Assembly: GCF_027474845.2 (NCBI RefSeq)
Contig: NZ_CP107031.2
Span: 1,688,501-1,752,500, forward strand
Reading direction: 5' to 3'
Origin: Maribacter aestuarii
Lineage (GTDB): Bacteria; Bacteroidota; Bacteroidia; Flavobacteriales; Flavobacteriaceae
Length of the DNA: 64,000 nucleotides
The notes under the pieces are model-generated. The model saw only the letters and a program-made list of their open reading frames with translations. It made no database searches and had not been told where the DNA came from. Below are positions 56,701 through 64,000 of this stretch, one piece after another (the stretch's first letter is position 1; each line of letters starts with the position of its first letter). Made by a program: the position numbers and the translations under genes.

Positions 56701-58947
56701 ATGAAAACTAGTCACAAAACACACACCTTAACCACAATGTTCTTGTTGTTCTGCTTCCTACAGCTGAGCGCACAGGCCATCGTAATCAATGCTCCCGAAC
56801 CTGCCGATAATCCAAACTTGGCAGGAAACTCTCCTTGGACGGCCATTTGTGCCGGTAATGGAGGGTTCAACGAATATTTTGTAAATATTACTTGGGCCGG
56901 GACTGCCAATGCAGGAAACGAATTTATTTTAGAGCTTTCGGACGCCAGCGGAAGTTTTGCAAGTCCAACGACACTGGCAACGATAACCGACCAGAATACG
57001 AATATGGATTTTGATGTCGATTTTGCAGTGCCAGCTAACACAAGGGGACAGGGCTACAAAATGCGAGTGAGGAGTACAGATCCCGTTAAGATAGGGGCTG
57101 AATCCTCAGCTTACAATATGTACTTCATGGACGTAACGTCCAATTTGAACATTAGTGAACTAGGTGATGGCGTACCTCCTGGCAGCGTTTGTGCTACCAG
57201 CGCGATTACCCTACAAGTCGATAATATCGCCAATCCTGAAACCTATCAGTATATTTGGTTTCGTAGTGGAACTCAAATCGCCGGAGAAAACGGACATACT
57301 TTAAATGTTTCTCAAAGCGGAATGTATAGTGCATTTGTAAATTATGGCCCTGTTTGTACCGGCTCGGGTAATACAGATTCCAATATTGTAGATGTAACCA
57401 TTGGTGCAACCGGCACTGGTATAGCAATCAACCCTCCTTCCAAAACCGCACTCTGTAGTACGGATGCTGAGACGCTTGCCATAAATTTAACAGATCCTAG
57501 CTGGAGCTATCAATGGTATAAGGATGGGAATCCCATACTAGGGGCAGTGGCCACATCATACACGGTGGATGCCTCAACAAGTGGATTTGAAGGTGATTAT
57601 GCGGTGGAAATTTCTGGCAACAGTATTTGTACCGAGCGATCGGATGCCGTCACCATAACCAATGCCGATGCATTTACAGTTACAAGGGACAACCCTGCCA
57701 ATGTAGTGGTTCTACCATCACAAACGCAAACTTTAAGCGTAAGTACTACGGCAAACAGTCCAGCGTATAAATGGTTTAGGAACGGTGTTGAAATAGCCGG
57801 AGAGACCAATGCTACTTTAGATATTGATCAAGACGGGGAGTACTATGCCGAAGTATCGCAAACCGGAGGTTCTTGTGCAATTTCTTCAAAAAACTCGGAA
57901 ACGACTACTGCTGTTTCCCCTGCTTCTTTCGAAATTGTGATTGATTACTCCGGCACTTACACAGGTTGTGTCAGCACCAGTACTGTATTAGAGGTTACAC
58001 AGATAAATGCCGTTGCGGACGACGGAGCTAAAACAGATGTTACGACTGATTTAGTGGATGCCTTTACCTATCAATGGCAAAAAGACGGTGTTGATGTTGC
58101 CGGAGAATCTGGAAAAAACATCAGTTTGACTACCACTACAGAGAACGGGGATTATGTGTTAAATGCTAGTTTGGATTCTTATAGCGAAACCACGAATACC
58201 CTTTCCGTACAATTACTTACCAGCGAAACATTGGCCATAAGTAGTAACAGCACGGTTTATTGTAGTGCAAGTGATATTGTCACCATTACCACGTCCACTG
58301 ATTTGACTTCTGAAAATTATGAATGGCAGCGTGATGGAACTGTAGTTAGTACAACAGGGCTGTCCTTGGACGTGAACGCTACCGGAACATACCGTTTGGT
58401 TTTAGATAGAGATGGTTGTTCGCTGATATCGAACGAGATAACAGTTTCACCGTTGGATGAGAATCTAATAACCTTAGACCCTGCAGGAGATATTGTTATC
58501 CCAGAAGGAACTTCGAGAATAGTAACCGCAAGCGGTGGTACAGCTTATAGATGGATGGACGGCAACAACGCAGAAATGAGCAATTCCGATAGTGTGACCA
58601 TTACCGAAGAGGGCACGTATACTTTAATCGCCAGTATTGATAATTGTGAAATTGTTAGACAAGTATCGGTATTGTATTTAGATACATTTAAAGTGCCGAA
58701 TGTTATAACGGTTAATGGAGATGGCATCAATGATCAATGGATCATTCCAAATTCATACTCTAATAAAGCAGATGTCAACGTTATTATATATAATGACAAC
58801 GGGGAGGAAGTATTGAACGAATTTGACTATAAAAATAACTGGCCGCAAACGTCGACCGCATTTACCAAACAGAATATGGTGTTCTACTATAAAATTAGAA
58901 ATGCCAGTGAGGTACTCAAACAGGGTACGATCACCGTAATACGCTAA
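56701..58947 (+). CDS. T9SS-exported surface protein with Ig-like repeats
   Basis: 748 residues with a signal peptide (ends LSAQA). At least five Ig/PKD-like repeats can be seen by their Trp motifs: YIWFRSGTQIAGENG, YQWYKDGNPILGA, YKWFRNGVEIAGET, YQWQKDGVDVAGES and YEWQRDGTVVS. The last 85 residues (VPNVITVNGDGINDQWIIP...) are a CHU_C/type B T9SS sorting domain; the usual TPNGDG is here TVNGDG. It is probably exported by the T9SS and kept at the surface. It lies seven bases before a PorP/SprF gene, which fits a cargo and partner pair. Confidence 0.85.
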   Translation: MKTSHKTHTLTTMFLLFCFLQLSAQAIVINAPEPADNPNLAGNSPWTAICAGNGGFNEYFVNITWAGTANAGNEFILELSDASGSFASPTTLATITDQNTNMDFDVDFAVPANTRGQGYKMRVRSTDPVKIGAESSAYNMYFMDVTSNLNISELGDGVPPGSVCATSAITLQVDNIANPETYQYIWFRSGTQIAGENGHTLNVSQSGMYSAFVNYGPVCTGSGNTDSNIVDVTIGATGTGIAINPPSKTALCSTDAETLAINLTDPSWSYQWYKDGNPILGAVATSYTVDASTSGFEGDYAVEISGNSICTERSDAVTITNADAFTVTRDNPANVVVLPSQTQTLSVSTTANSPAYKWFRNGVEIAGETNATLDIDQDGEYYAEVSQTGGSCAISSKNSETTTAVSPASFEIVIDYSGTYTGCVSTSTVLEVTQINAVADDGAKTDVTTDLVDAFTYQWQKDGVDVAGESGKNISLTTTTENGDYVLNASLDSYSETTNTLSVQLLTSETLAISSNSTVYCSASDIVTITTSTDLTSENYEWQRDGTVVSTTGLSLDVNATGTYRLVLDRDGCSLISNEITVSPLDENLITLDPAGDIVIPEGTSRIVTASGGTAYRWMDGNNAEMSNSDSVTITEEGTYTLIASIDNCEIVRQVSVLYLDTFKVPNVITVNGDGINDQWIIPNSYSNKADVNVIIYNDNGEEVLNEFDYKNNWPQTSTAFTKQNMVFYYKIRNASEVLKQGTITVIR

Positions 58948-58954
58948 AACTACC

Positions 58955-61102
58955 ATGCTTAAAAAAAGTGTTCTATTCTTACTACTATTTACGCTTGCCG
59001 TGCTGAAAGTATCGGCACAGGAGGATAATCCTTTTGTTGCCTATGACGTCCCGGCTCAGAATTTATTGAAGTATAATCGATTTTTAATAAACCCAACCTT
59101 CTCAACAGTTCGGGAGGACAAGTCTTATATTAACCTTTTACACAGAAACCAATCGGTACAGTTTGATGACAACAATCAGAATTACTTTTTAAGTTACAGT
59201 GGCCGTATTAGTGACCGGACCGGTCTGGGATTAAGTTTATACACCCAGCGATTAGGGGCGTTAAGTAATTATGGGGTTTTGGCAAACTATGCCTATGGGG
59301 TAAAATTAAGCGATAAGAGCAACCTTACCTTTGGGGCAAATCTCTCTTACTACAATAGTGGCTTTGACCAGAATAGGGCTACCACCGTGGAAGAAGACCC
59401 GTTTTTAGCAGGACTGCAAGATCAAAACTTGCTTTCGGTTCAGCCTGGTTTAAACCTTTCTTATGGAAAGTTTGATGTGGGAGTATTTGCTGAGAATCTT
59501 TTTGACTATAATTTAAAGACCAGTGAATCCCTTACTGAATTTAAAGACAAGACATTTTCAGGACACCTACAATATACCCATGAGTTTAGTAATGAATCAG
59601 GGGTATTTGAAGAAGGTCGATTGATGCCACTAGCACGGGTTAGAAAGGTTGGGGAAGAGGAGATTACTTTAGGAGGAAGTCTAATTTTAGACCTTCCTAA
59701 GTTAGGCTGGATACAAGGTGGTTATGATAGTTTTTACGGAGCTGCCGCCGGTGTTGGATTTAACTTAAACAGAAGAATTTCCCTTGGGTATACCATGGAA
59801 AAGGGGTTGTCCAATAATTTTGACAACTTTGGACTAACGCACGAAATCTCATTTGCCTATTCGTTCTCACCAAATCTTACTGAGGACCGTGTAATGTTAG
59901 AAGATGATACAGACGATTTGGTTGAAAATCAGTTGGAACCGGACAATATCGCCACCAATGAGGAAATAGAAGAGCTGAAGCGTAAACTTGCCGAAAACGA
60001 TGCCATTATTGAGGAATTAATGTTCCGTCAGGATTCATTGGAATCCGGCAGACAAAAAGACCTAGAACGTAGGTTTGAAATGGTGATGCGGATGGTACGT
60101 AGTGAAACACAAGGTGAAAGACCGGATTTGGAGCAAAAAGCCAAGGAGCTTTTCTTGGGTGATGATTCCGAATCGGCTATTGCAACGGCTAAAAATAGCA
60201 GCAATGATGGCGGTGTTGGAGCTCAAAATACCAATCGGAATGAAATTTCCAGAGATGCTGTAGTTTCCAATCAAAATGGTAAACAGAAAGCACTAACAAT
60301 TAAGGATATAGAGGATGAGGTAAAAGAGAATACACCAGAAACTGTACAAACTAAGGATGCAGTCGCGGTGGCTACACCAAAAGTAAACAACTCTTCTAAG
60401 ACTTCTAAAGCTGATGTAAAACAAGATAAAGTTAAGAGTCGCAAGTTCAGGGATTTGCCCGGGGTAACAGATGGTTACTATGTAGTGGCCAATGTTTACA
60501 AAGGGGGTCAATACTTGGATAAATTCTTAAATAAACTGAATGCCGATGGTATTGACGCAAACTATGTGGATAACCCTAATAATGGCTTAAAATATGTATA
60601 CCTAAAACGTTACGATAGTTGGGCGGATGCTGTTGCAGCCACGGAAAGCAATTTTAATGGAGCATACGATGGTGCTACGTGGATCATGAACGTAGAAAAT
60701 AGATACACTAACGAAGCATATGCCGCTAATGTGAATAAACTTAAGGAGAAATCTTCCAAATATGATACAGACGTTCTCCAAAAGAATGTTGTGGCGCGGG
60801 ATAAGGTTGCGGCTAGCGAATCCAAACCTAAGACTTACAAAGTGGACGGTCTAGGTTCGGGGTATTACATCATCGCCAATGTATTTGCCAATCCTAGAAA
60901 CGCAAATCGTTTTGTAAAACTATTAAACTCCTATGGGCTTAGCGCAAGTTATTTTATTAACCCGGAAAACAATTACAGGTACGTTTACCTTAAGCGTCAC
61001 GACTCTTGGAACAATGCTCTTATTTCATACTATTCCAGACTTAATGATGCCTATGATGACAAGATGTGGATAATGAAGGTAAATCCAAATCAAATGGCAT
61101 AA
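58955..61102 (+). CDS. PorP/SprF-family T9SS membrane protein with C-terminal repeat extension
   Basis: 715 residues, about twice the usual PorP/SprF size. A signal peptide (ends KVSAQ) and a PorP/SprF barrel (about 20-310; LLKYNRFLINPTFS, SYSGRISDRTGLGLSLY) are followed by a coiled coil (about 325-400), a low-complexity linker (400-500) and two homologous domains of about 77 residues (506-582 and 635-712). Both start GYY-aNV-, share KYVYLKRYDSW or RYVYLKRHDSW and end W-IM-V, which resembles SPOR-like peptidoglycan-binding folds. The barrel should sit in the outer membrane with the extension in the periplasm. It probably serves the upstream cargo protein. Confidence 0.85.
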   Translation: MLKKSVLFLLLFTLAVLKVSAQEDNPFVAYDVPAQNLLKYNRFLINPTFSTVREDKSYINLLHRNQSVQFDDNNQNYFLSYSGRISDRTGLGLSLYTQRLGALSNYGVLANYAYGVKLSDKSNLTFGANLSYYNSGFDQNRATTVEEDPFLAGLQDQNLLSVQPGLNLSYGKFDVGVFAENLFDYNLKTSESLTEFKDKTFSGHLQYTHEFSNESGVFEEGRLMPLARVRKVGEEEITLGGSLILDLPKLGWIQGGYDSFYGAAAGVGFNLNRRISLGYTMEKGLSNNFDNFGLTHEISFAYSFSPNLTEDRVMLEDDTDDLVENQLEPDNIATNEEIEELKRKLAENDAIIEELMFRQDSLESGRQKDLERRFEMVMRMVRSETQGERPDLEQKAKELFLGDDSESAIATAKNSSNDGGVGAQNTNRNEISRDAVVSNQNGKQKALTIKDIEDEVKENTPETVQTKDAVAVATPKVNNSSKTSKADVKQDKVKSRKFRDLPGVTDGYYVVANVYKGGQYLDKFLNKLNADGIDANYVDNPNNGLKYVYLKRYDSWADAVAATESNFNGAYDGATWIMNVENRYTNEAYAANVNKLKEKSSKYDTDVLQKNVVARDKVAASESKPKTYKVDGLGSGYYIIANVFANPRNANRFVKLLNSYGLSASYFINPENNYRYVYLKRHDSWNNALISYYSRLNDAYDDKMWIMKVNPNQMA

Positions 61103-61149
61103 ATTATAGTAAAAGAATTAACTCTTTTTTGATGACTAAAAGGTCTAGA

Positions 61150-61186
61150 AAAGCCCAAAAACAGAACTCTGTTTTTGGGCTTTTTT
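61150..61186 (+). terminator. intrinsic terminator after the PorP/SprF gene
   Basis: AGCCCAAAAACAG-AACT-CTGTTTTTGGGCT, a 13-bp perfect stem with A run before and T6 after, so it can also act on the other strand. It separates the two T9SS transcription units. Confidence 0.92.
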
Positions 61187-61224
61187 GTTGTTTACGATAG
61201 CTTTTTAAAAGTATCCGAAAAAAA

Positions 61225-61242
61225 ACCGACCACTCGGTCGGT
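61225..61242. promoter_or_regulatory. inverted repeat ACCGACC-N4-GGTCGGT
   Basis: Perfect 7-bp arms with a 4-base spacer, preceded by A8 on the plus strand. Read on the minus strand it is a terminator (stem plus T8). As a DNA palindrome it also resembles TetR-type operators. It sits about 48 bases before the shared T9SS promoter of the next gene. The 324-bp gap 61103-61426 otherwise holds only the terminator and promoter listed. Confidence 0.55.
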
Positions 61243-61289
61243 ACTGAAAACACAGGGGTTTTGAAAAATTTGACCTTTATTAAACGCCA

Positions 61290-61358
61290 TTTCACAACAT
61301 ATAAGAGCTAGGCTACAACATATAATTCTGCACCTAAAAAGTAAGGTTAATATTTGTT
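61290..61358 (+). promoter_or_regulatory. shared T9SS-cargo promoter, copy B
   Basis: TTTCACAACA (61290-61299), 13 bases, CTACAACAT (61313-61321), 28 bases, ATATTTGTT (61350-61358). Spacings are identical to copy A at 56561, while the sequence between the blocks differs, so the blocks look selected rather than simply copied. In this copy the direct repeat is longer (ACAACATATAA twice, 21 bases apart). Confidence 0.65.
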
Positions 61359-61426
61359 ATTGGAAAATTCCGTAATCAGGACTTCAACAAAGGGACTGTT
61401 TAGGAATACCAACGCAATACTCGACT

Positions 61427-64000
61427 ATGACCAAGAATTTTACTTTTTCAGATAGGGCCAAACTTGCTGATCAAATGAAACCACTCACTATAAAAGGCTT
61501 TTTTCTAGCCTGCATTTTCTTTTTTACAACGTTTACTGCTTTTTCACAGGTAAAAAACGACTTTGATGTACGTTACGAAGCGGATATAAGAGGAGAATTA
61601 ACTTTCATCGCGAATGCTATCGTAGCACCCGAATATGATGCTTATTGTACAGGAAGGCGTAGAAATAGGATTTGTTATCCAGACCAAACTCCTAATGACC
61701 CTTACGATTATACAGGTAGTGAGTCGCAGTTCAACGATAATCTCAACATGCAATACATTGACATTGATGGTGACAATACCACCTTCAGTTCGAGTAGTGC
61801 AACCTTGAATATTCCAGACCCAGATTGTTCTCTGGTAAGATATGCGGGACTCTATTGGTCTGCGGTTTATGTAAATCCAGACCGTAGTAATATAGATCAA
61901 GTTATGTTTAGAGTACCAGGTGGTGCTTATCAGGATATTACGGCTGACGAGGTTTTGTTTGATGGTGACGGCGATGCAGACTTTGGATACTACAGTCCTT
62001 ATGCCATGTATGCCGATGTTACTTCTATTGTAACTGGCATGACCAATCCTAACGGAGATTATTTTGTAGCCAATGTATTGGCTAGTAATGGCGGTGGTAT
62101 TTCCGGAGGTATATCTGGAGGATGGTCCATGGTCGTTGTATACGAAAACCCTAATCTACCGGGAAGCAAATACATAACCACTTTTGATGGATACGCAGGT
62201 ATCAAATCAGGTGAAGAGGTTACTATACCCGTTAATGGTTTTACTACCCTACCAGCTCCTTTCCCGGTTATAGCAAACATGGGAGTAGCGGCTTTAGAAG
62301 GTGATAATAGAATTGGAGGAGATGGACTAGAGATAGACGCAAATGGAGTGGACACACCAATTTTATTCAATACGGAAAACCCTGCAAATAACTTTTTCAA
62401 CTCCAGCATCACTATAAATGACGCTCCCTTTACAGCGAGGACACCGAATAGTGTAAACACATCCGGATGGGATGTGGATTTGTTCCAGATACCGAACACC
62501 AATAACAGGACAATACCTAATGACGCAACAAGTGCCAACTTAAGGGCTTTTTCTTCTCAGGATAAATATGATATCTTCTTCGCTTCATTTGATGTGGAGA
62601 TAATTGCACCCAACATTATATTGGAAAAACGTGTAAATACGCCAGGAGGTGTTGATATTACTGGACAAGGCGTTAACCTTGGTCAAATCTTAGATTATGT
62701 GCTCACCTTTGACAATATTGGCAATGATGACGGTACCAATTACACCATAAGAGACGTCTTACCAGTAAATGTTTCTCCCCCAGACGGGCGTAACTTCTTT
62801 AATGCAACTGACTTTTCATTACCCCCAGGTGTAACATATACTTATGACCCTTCTACTAGAGAAGTGGTTTTTACGGTTCCTGACGATTTGGTACAGGATG
62901 AAGATCCTGAATATTCTATTAGAATGAGGGTACAAGTGGCAGAAAATTGCTTTGATTTTATTAATGCCTGTTCCGACCTTATCGAAAACTTGGCGTATGG
63001 CACTTATCAAGGCGTTCAGAATAGCGCAATGGTCACGGACGACCCTAGTGTTACCGATTTCAATTCGTGTGGATTTACCGTACCGGGTGCAACCAACTTT
63101 TTATTGGACGACCTTTCCGATTGTAACTTTAACAGAACTGTAGAATTATGTGGGGCCAGTGCTATATTAAATGCTGGTGATGGTTTTGATGAGTATATCT
63201 GGTATAGGGACAACAACGGAAATAATGATATTGATGCTGTTGATACCGTTATAAACGATGGTGATCCGGATAATGACCCGAGCACTATAGTAGTGAATGC
63301 AATAGGAACCTATATAGTGGATAAAATCGTTGCGGACCCCTGTAAAGGCTTTAAAGAGATTATTGTTGTTGAACCTTTTGGCTCTGGTACCCTTCCTCAC
63401 CCGGTTATCGAATTTTTTAATGAAGTAAATGGCGATGCGGACCCATCCAATGACATTCCAGGAGAAATAGTTTCCTGTAGTGTTGACAATGATTTACTAC
63501 CAAAACTTTTCCTTTGCGGAATAAACGACTCCCATCAGATTCAGGTTAACATCGTAGACGCACAAAGTATCGTATGGGAGCAATTAGATGAGGGTAGTTG
63601 TACACCATCAGGGGATGATTGTGCCAACAAAGCGCTTACCTGTACTTGGAACCAAGTAGGAACGGGTAGTAATTATATTTTAAATTCCGAGGGTCAATAT
63701 CGTCTTTCCGTCACGTATCAGAATGGATGTACAAGCCGATTTTATTTTAACGGTTTCCAAAACAATTTGGACCTTCAATACACCAATAGGGATATTGTTT
63801 GTGCTACTCCCGGAAATATTTCCATTACCAATCTGGGCAACGGGTACGGGTACCAACTTATAGATGATTCAAACAACAATATAATTGTTCCTTTTAGTGA
63901 CAATAACGGACCTAGTTTTGATTTCAATTCTGGCGAAAACGGTGCTTATAGAGTAGAAGTTACTCCACTGGATGGAAATGGTGACCCCATAGCGAACGCT
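61427..64000 (+). CDS. large T9SS-type surface protein, 5' part (cut by window end)
   Basis: Open from ATG 61427 to the window end without a stop, 858 codons seen. A second ATG at 61475 gives a shorter, cleaner signal peptide (MKPLTIKGFFLACIFFFTTF, ends AFSQ) and may be the true start. The first 380 residues are a beta-rich region with SMVVVYENPNLPGSKYITTF. A DUF11/CARDB-like repeat follows at about 385-540 (ILEKRVNTPGG..., LDYVLTFDNIGNDDG, YTIRDVLP), then Cys-containing Ig-like domains. The layout is that of giant flavobacterial adhesins with a C-terminal type B sorting domain, which would lie outside the window. Confidence 0.8.
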   Translation, partial: MTKNFTFSDRAKLADQMKPLTIKGFFLACIFFFTTFTAFSQVKNDFDVRYEADIRGELTFIANAIVAPEYDAYCTGRRRNRICYPDQTPNDPYDYTGSESQFNDNLNMQYIDIDGDNTTFSSSSATLNIPDPDCSLVRYAGLYWSAVYVNPDRSNIDQVMFRVPGGAYQDITADEVLFDGDGDADFGYYSPYAMYADVTSIVTGMTNPNGDYFVANVLASNGGGISGGISGGWSMVVVYENPNLPGSKYITTFDGYAGIKSGEEVTIPVNGFTTLPAPFPVIANMGVAALEGDNRIGGDGLEIDANGVDTPILFNTENPANNFFNSSITINDAPFTARTPNSVNTSGWDVDLFQIPNTNNRTIPNDATSANLRAFSSQDKYDIFFASFDVEIIAPNIILEKRVNTPGGVDITGQGVNLGQILDYVLTFDNIGNDDGTNYTIRDVLPVNVSPPDGRNFFNATDFSLPPGVTYTYDPSTREVVFTVPDDLVQDEDPEYSIRMRVQVAENCFDFINACSDLIENLAYGTYQGVQNSAMVTDDPSVTDFNSCGFTVPGATNFLLDDLSDCNFNRTVELCGASAILNAGDGFDEYIWYRDNNGNNDIDAVDTVINDGDPDNDPSTIVVNAIGTYIVDKIVADPCKGFKEIIVVEPFGSGTLPHPVIEFFNEVNGDADPSNDIPGEIVSCSVDNDLLPKLFLCGINDSHQIQVNIVDAQSIVWEQLDEGSCTPSGDDCANKALTCTWNQVGTGSNYILNSEGQYRLSVTYQNGCTSRFYFNGFQNNLDLQYTNRDIVCATPGNISITNLGNGYGYQLIDDSNNNIIVPFSDNNGPSFDFNSGENGAYRVEVTPLDGNGDPIANA

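Overview
This window looks like chromosomal DNA of a marine, surface-associated member of the Flavobacteriaceae (Bacteroidota). The reasons are a type IX secretion (T9SS) cargo and PorP/SprF cluster with a CHU_C-type sorting domain, a SusC-era style outer-membrane barrel receptor, DUF4175, DUF4038 and DUF2807 proteins, a formylglycine-type sulfatase, lipoprotein signals throughout, almost no Shine-Dalgarno sequences and promoter elements of the Bacteroidota TAnnTTTG type. No insertion sequence, prophage, CRISPR array, tRNA or rRNA gene was seen.

Layout. 0.1-8 kb: barrel receptor (-), lepA (+), a DUF5060/DUF4038 glycosidase-like protein (+) and a frameshifted CPA1 cation/proton antiporter (-). 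8-11 kb: a universal stress protein and a SulP anion transporter. 11-18 kb: an MBL hydrolase, then a tight run of S8 protease lipoprotein, M1 metallopeptidase, rnpA and an S41 C-terminal processing protease. 18-28 kb: DinB and DUF5009 proteins (-), an S10 peptidase, PqqB-like lipoprotein and PQQ/heme dehydrogenase run (+), a sulfatase (-), an alpha/beta hydrolase and an acyl-CoA synthetase. 28.7-31.6 kb: a 39-residue membrane protein coupled to a sodium/solute symporter, facing an NlpC/P60 peptidase. 31.8-34.2 kb: a probable type II restriction-modification locus. 34.2-36 kb: GNAT, CDF transporter and rpiB (-). 36.0-36.7 kb: a 646-bp AT-rich non-coding gap that is a candidate replication origin. 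36.7-48.4 kb: rnr and house-keeping genes, with mnmG flanked by two identical parS-like palindromes. 48.5-56.5 kb: AlkB-like hydroxylase, gltX, katG, SPFH protein and glnS. 56.6-64 kb: a T9SS cargo gene, a PorP/SprF gene with a long C-terminal extension, and the 5' part of a large cargo gene cut by the window end.

Two things stand out. First, the two T9SS cargo genes have the same promoter architecture (two ACAACA boxes exactly 21 bp apart, then 28 bp to an ATATTTG element), which suggests a shared dedicated activator. Second, the parS pair around mnmG together with the AT-rich rpiB-rnr gap suggests that this window holds the chromosome origin and centromere region.

A caution about quality: five genes (antiporter, PQQ dehydrogenase, SSS symporter, DUF4175 protein, katG) are each split by an apparent single-base deletion in a mononucleotide run, and every one becomes a full-length family member when one base is added. 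This looks more like a base-calling artefact than like five independent mutations, but the raw reads would have to decide. These genes are annotated here as single genes read in two frames.
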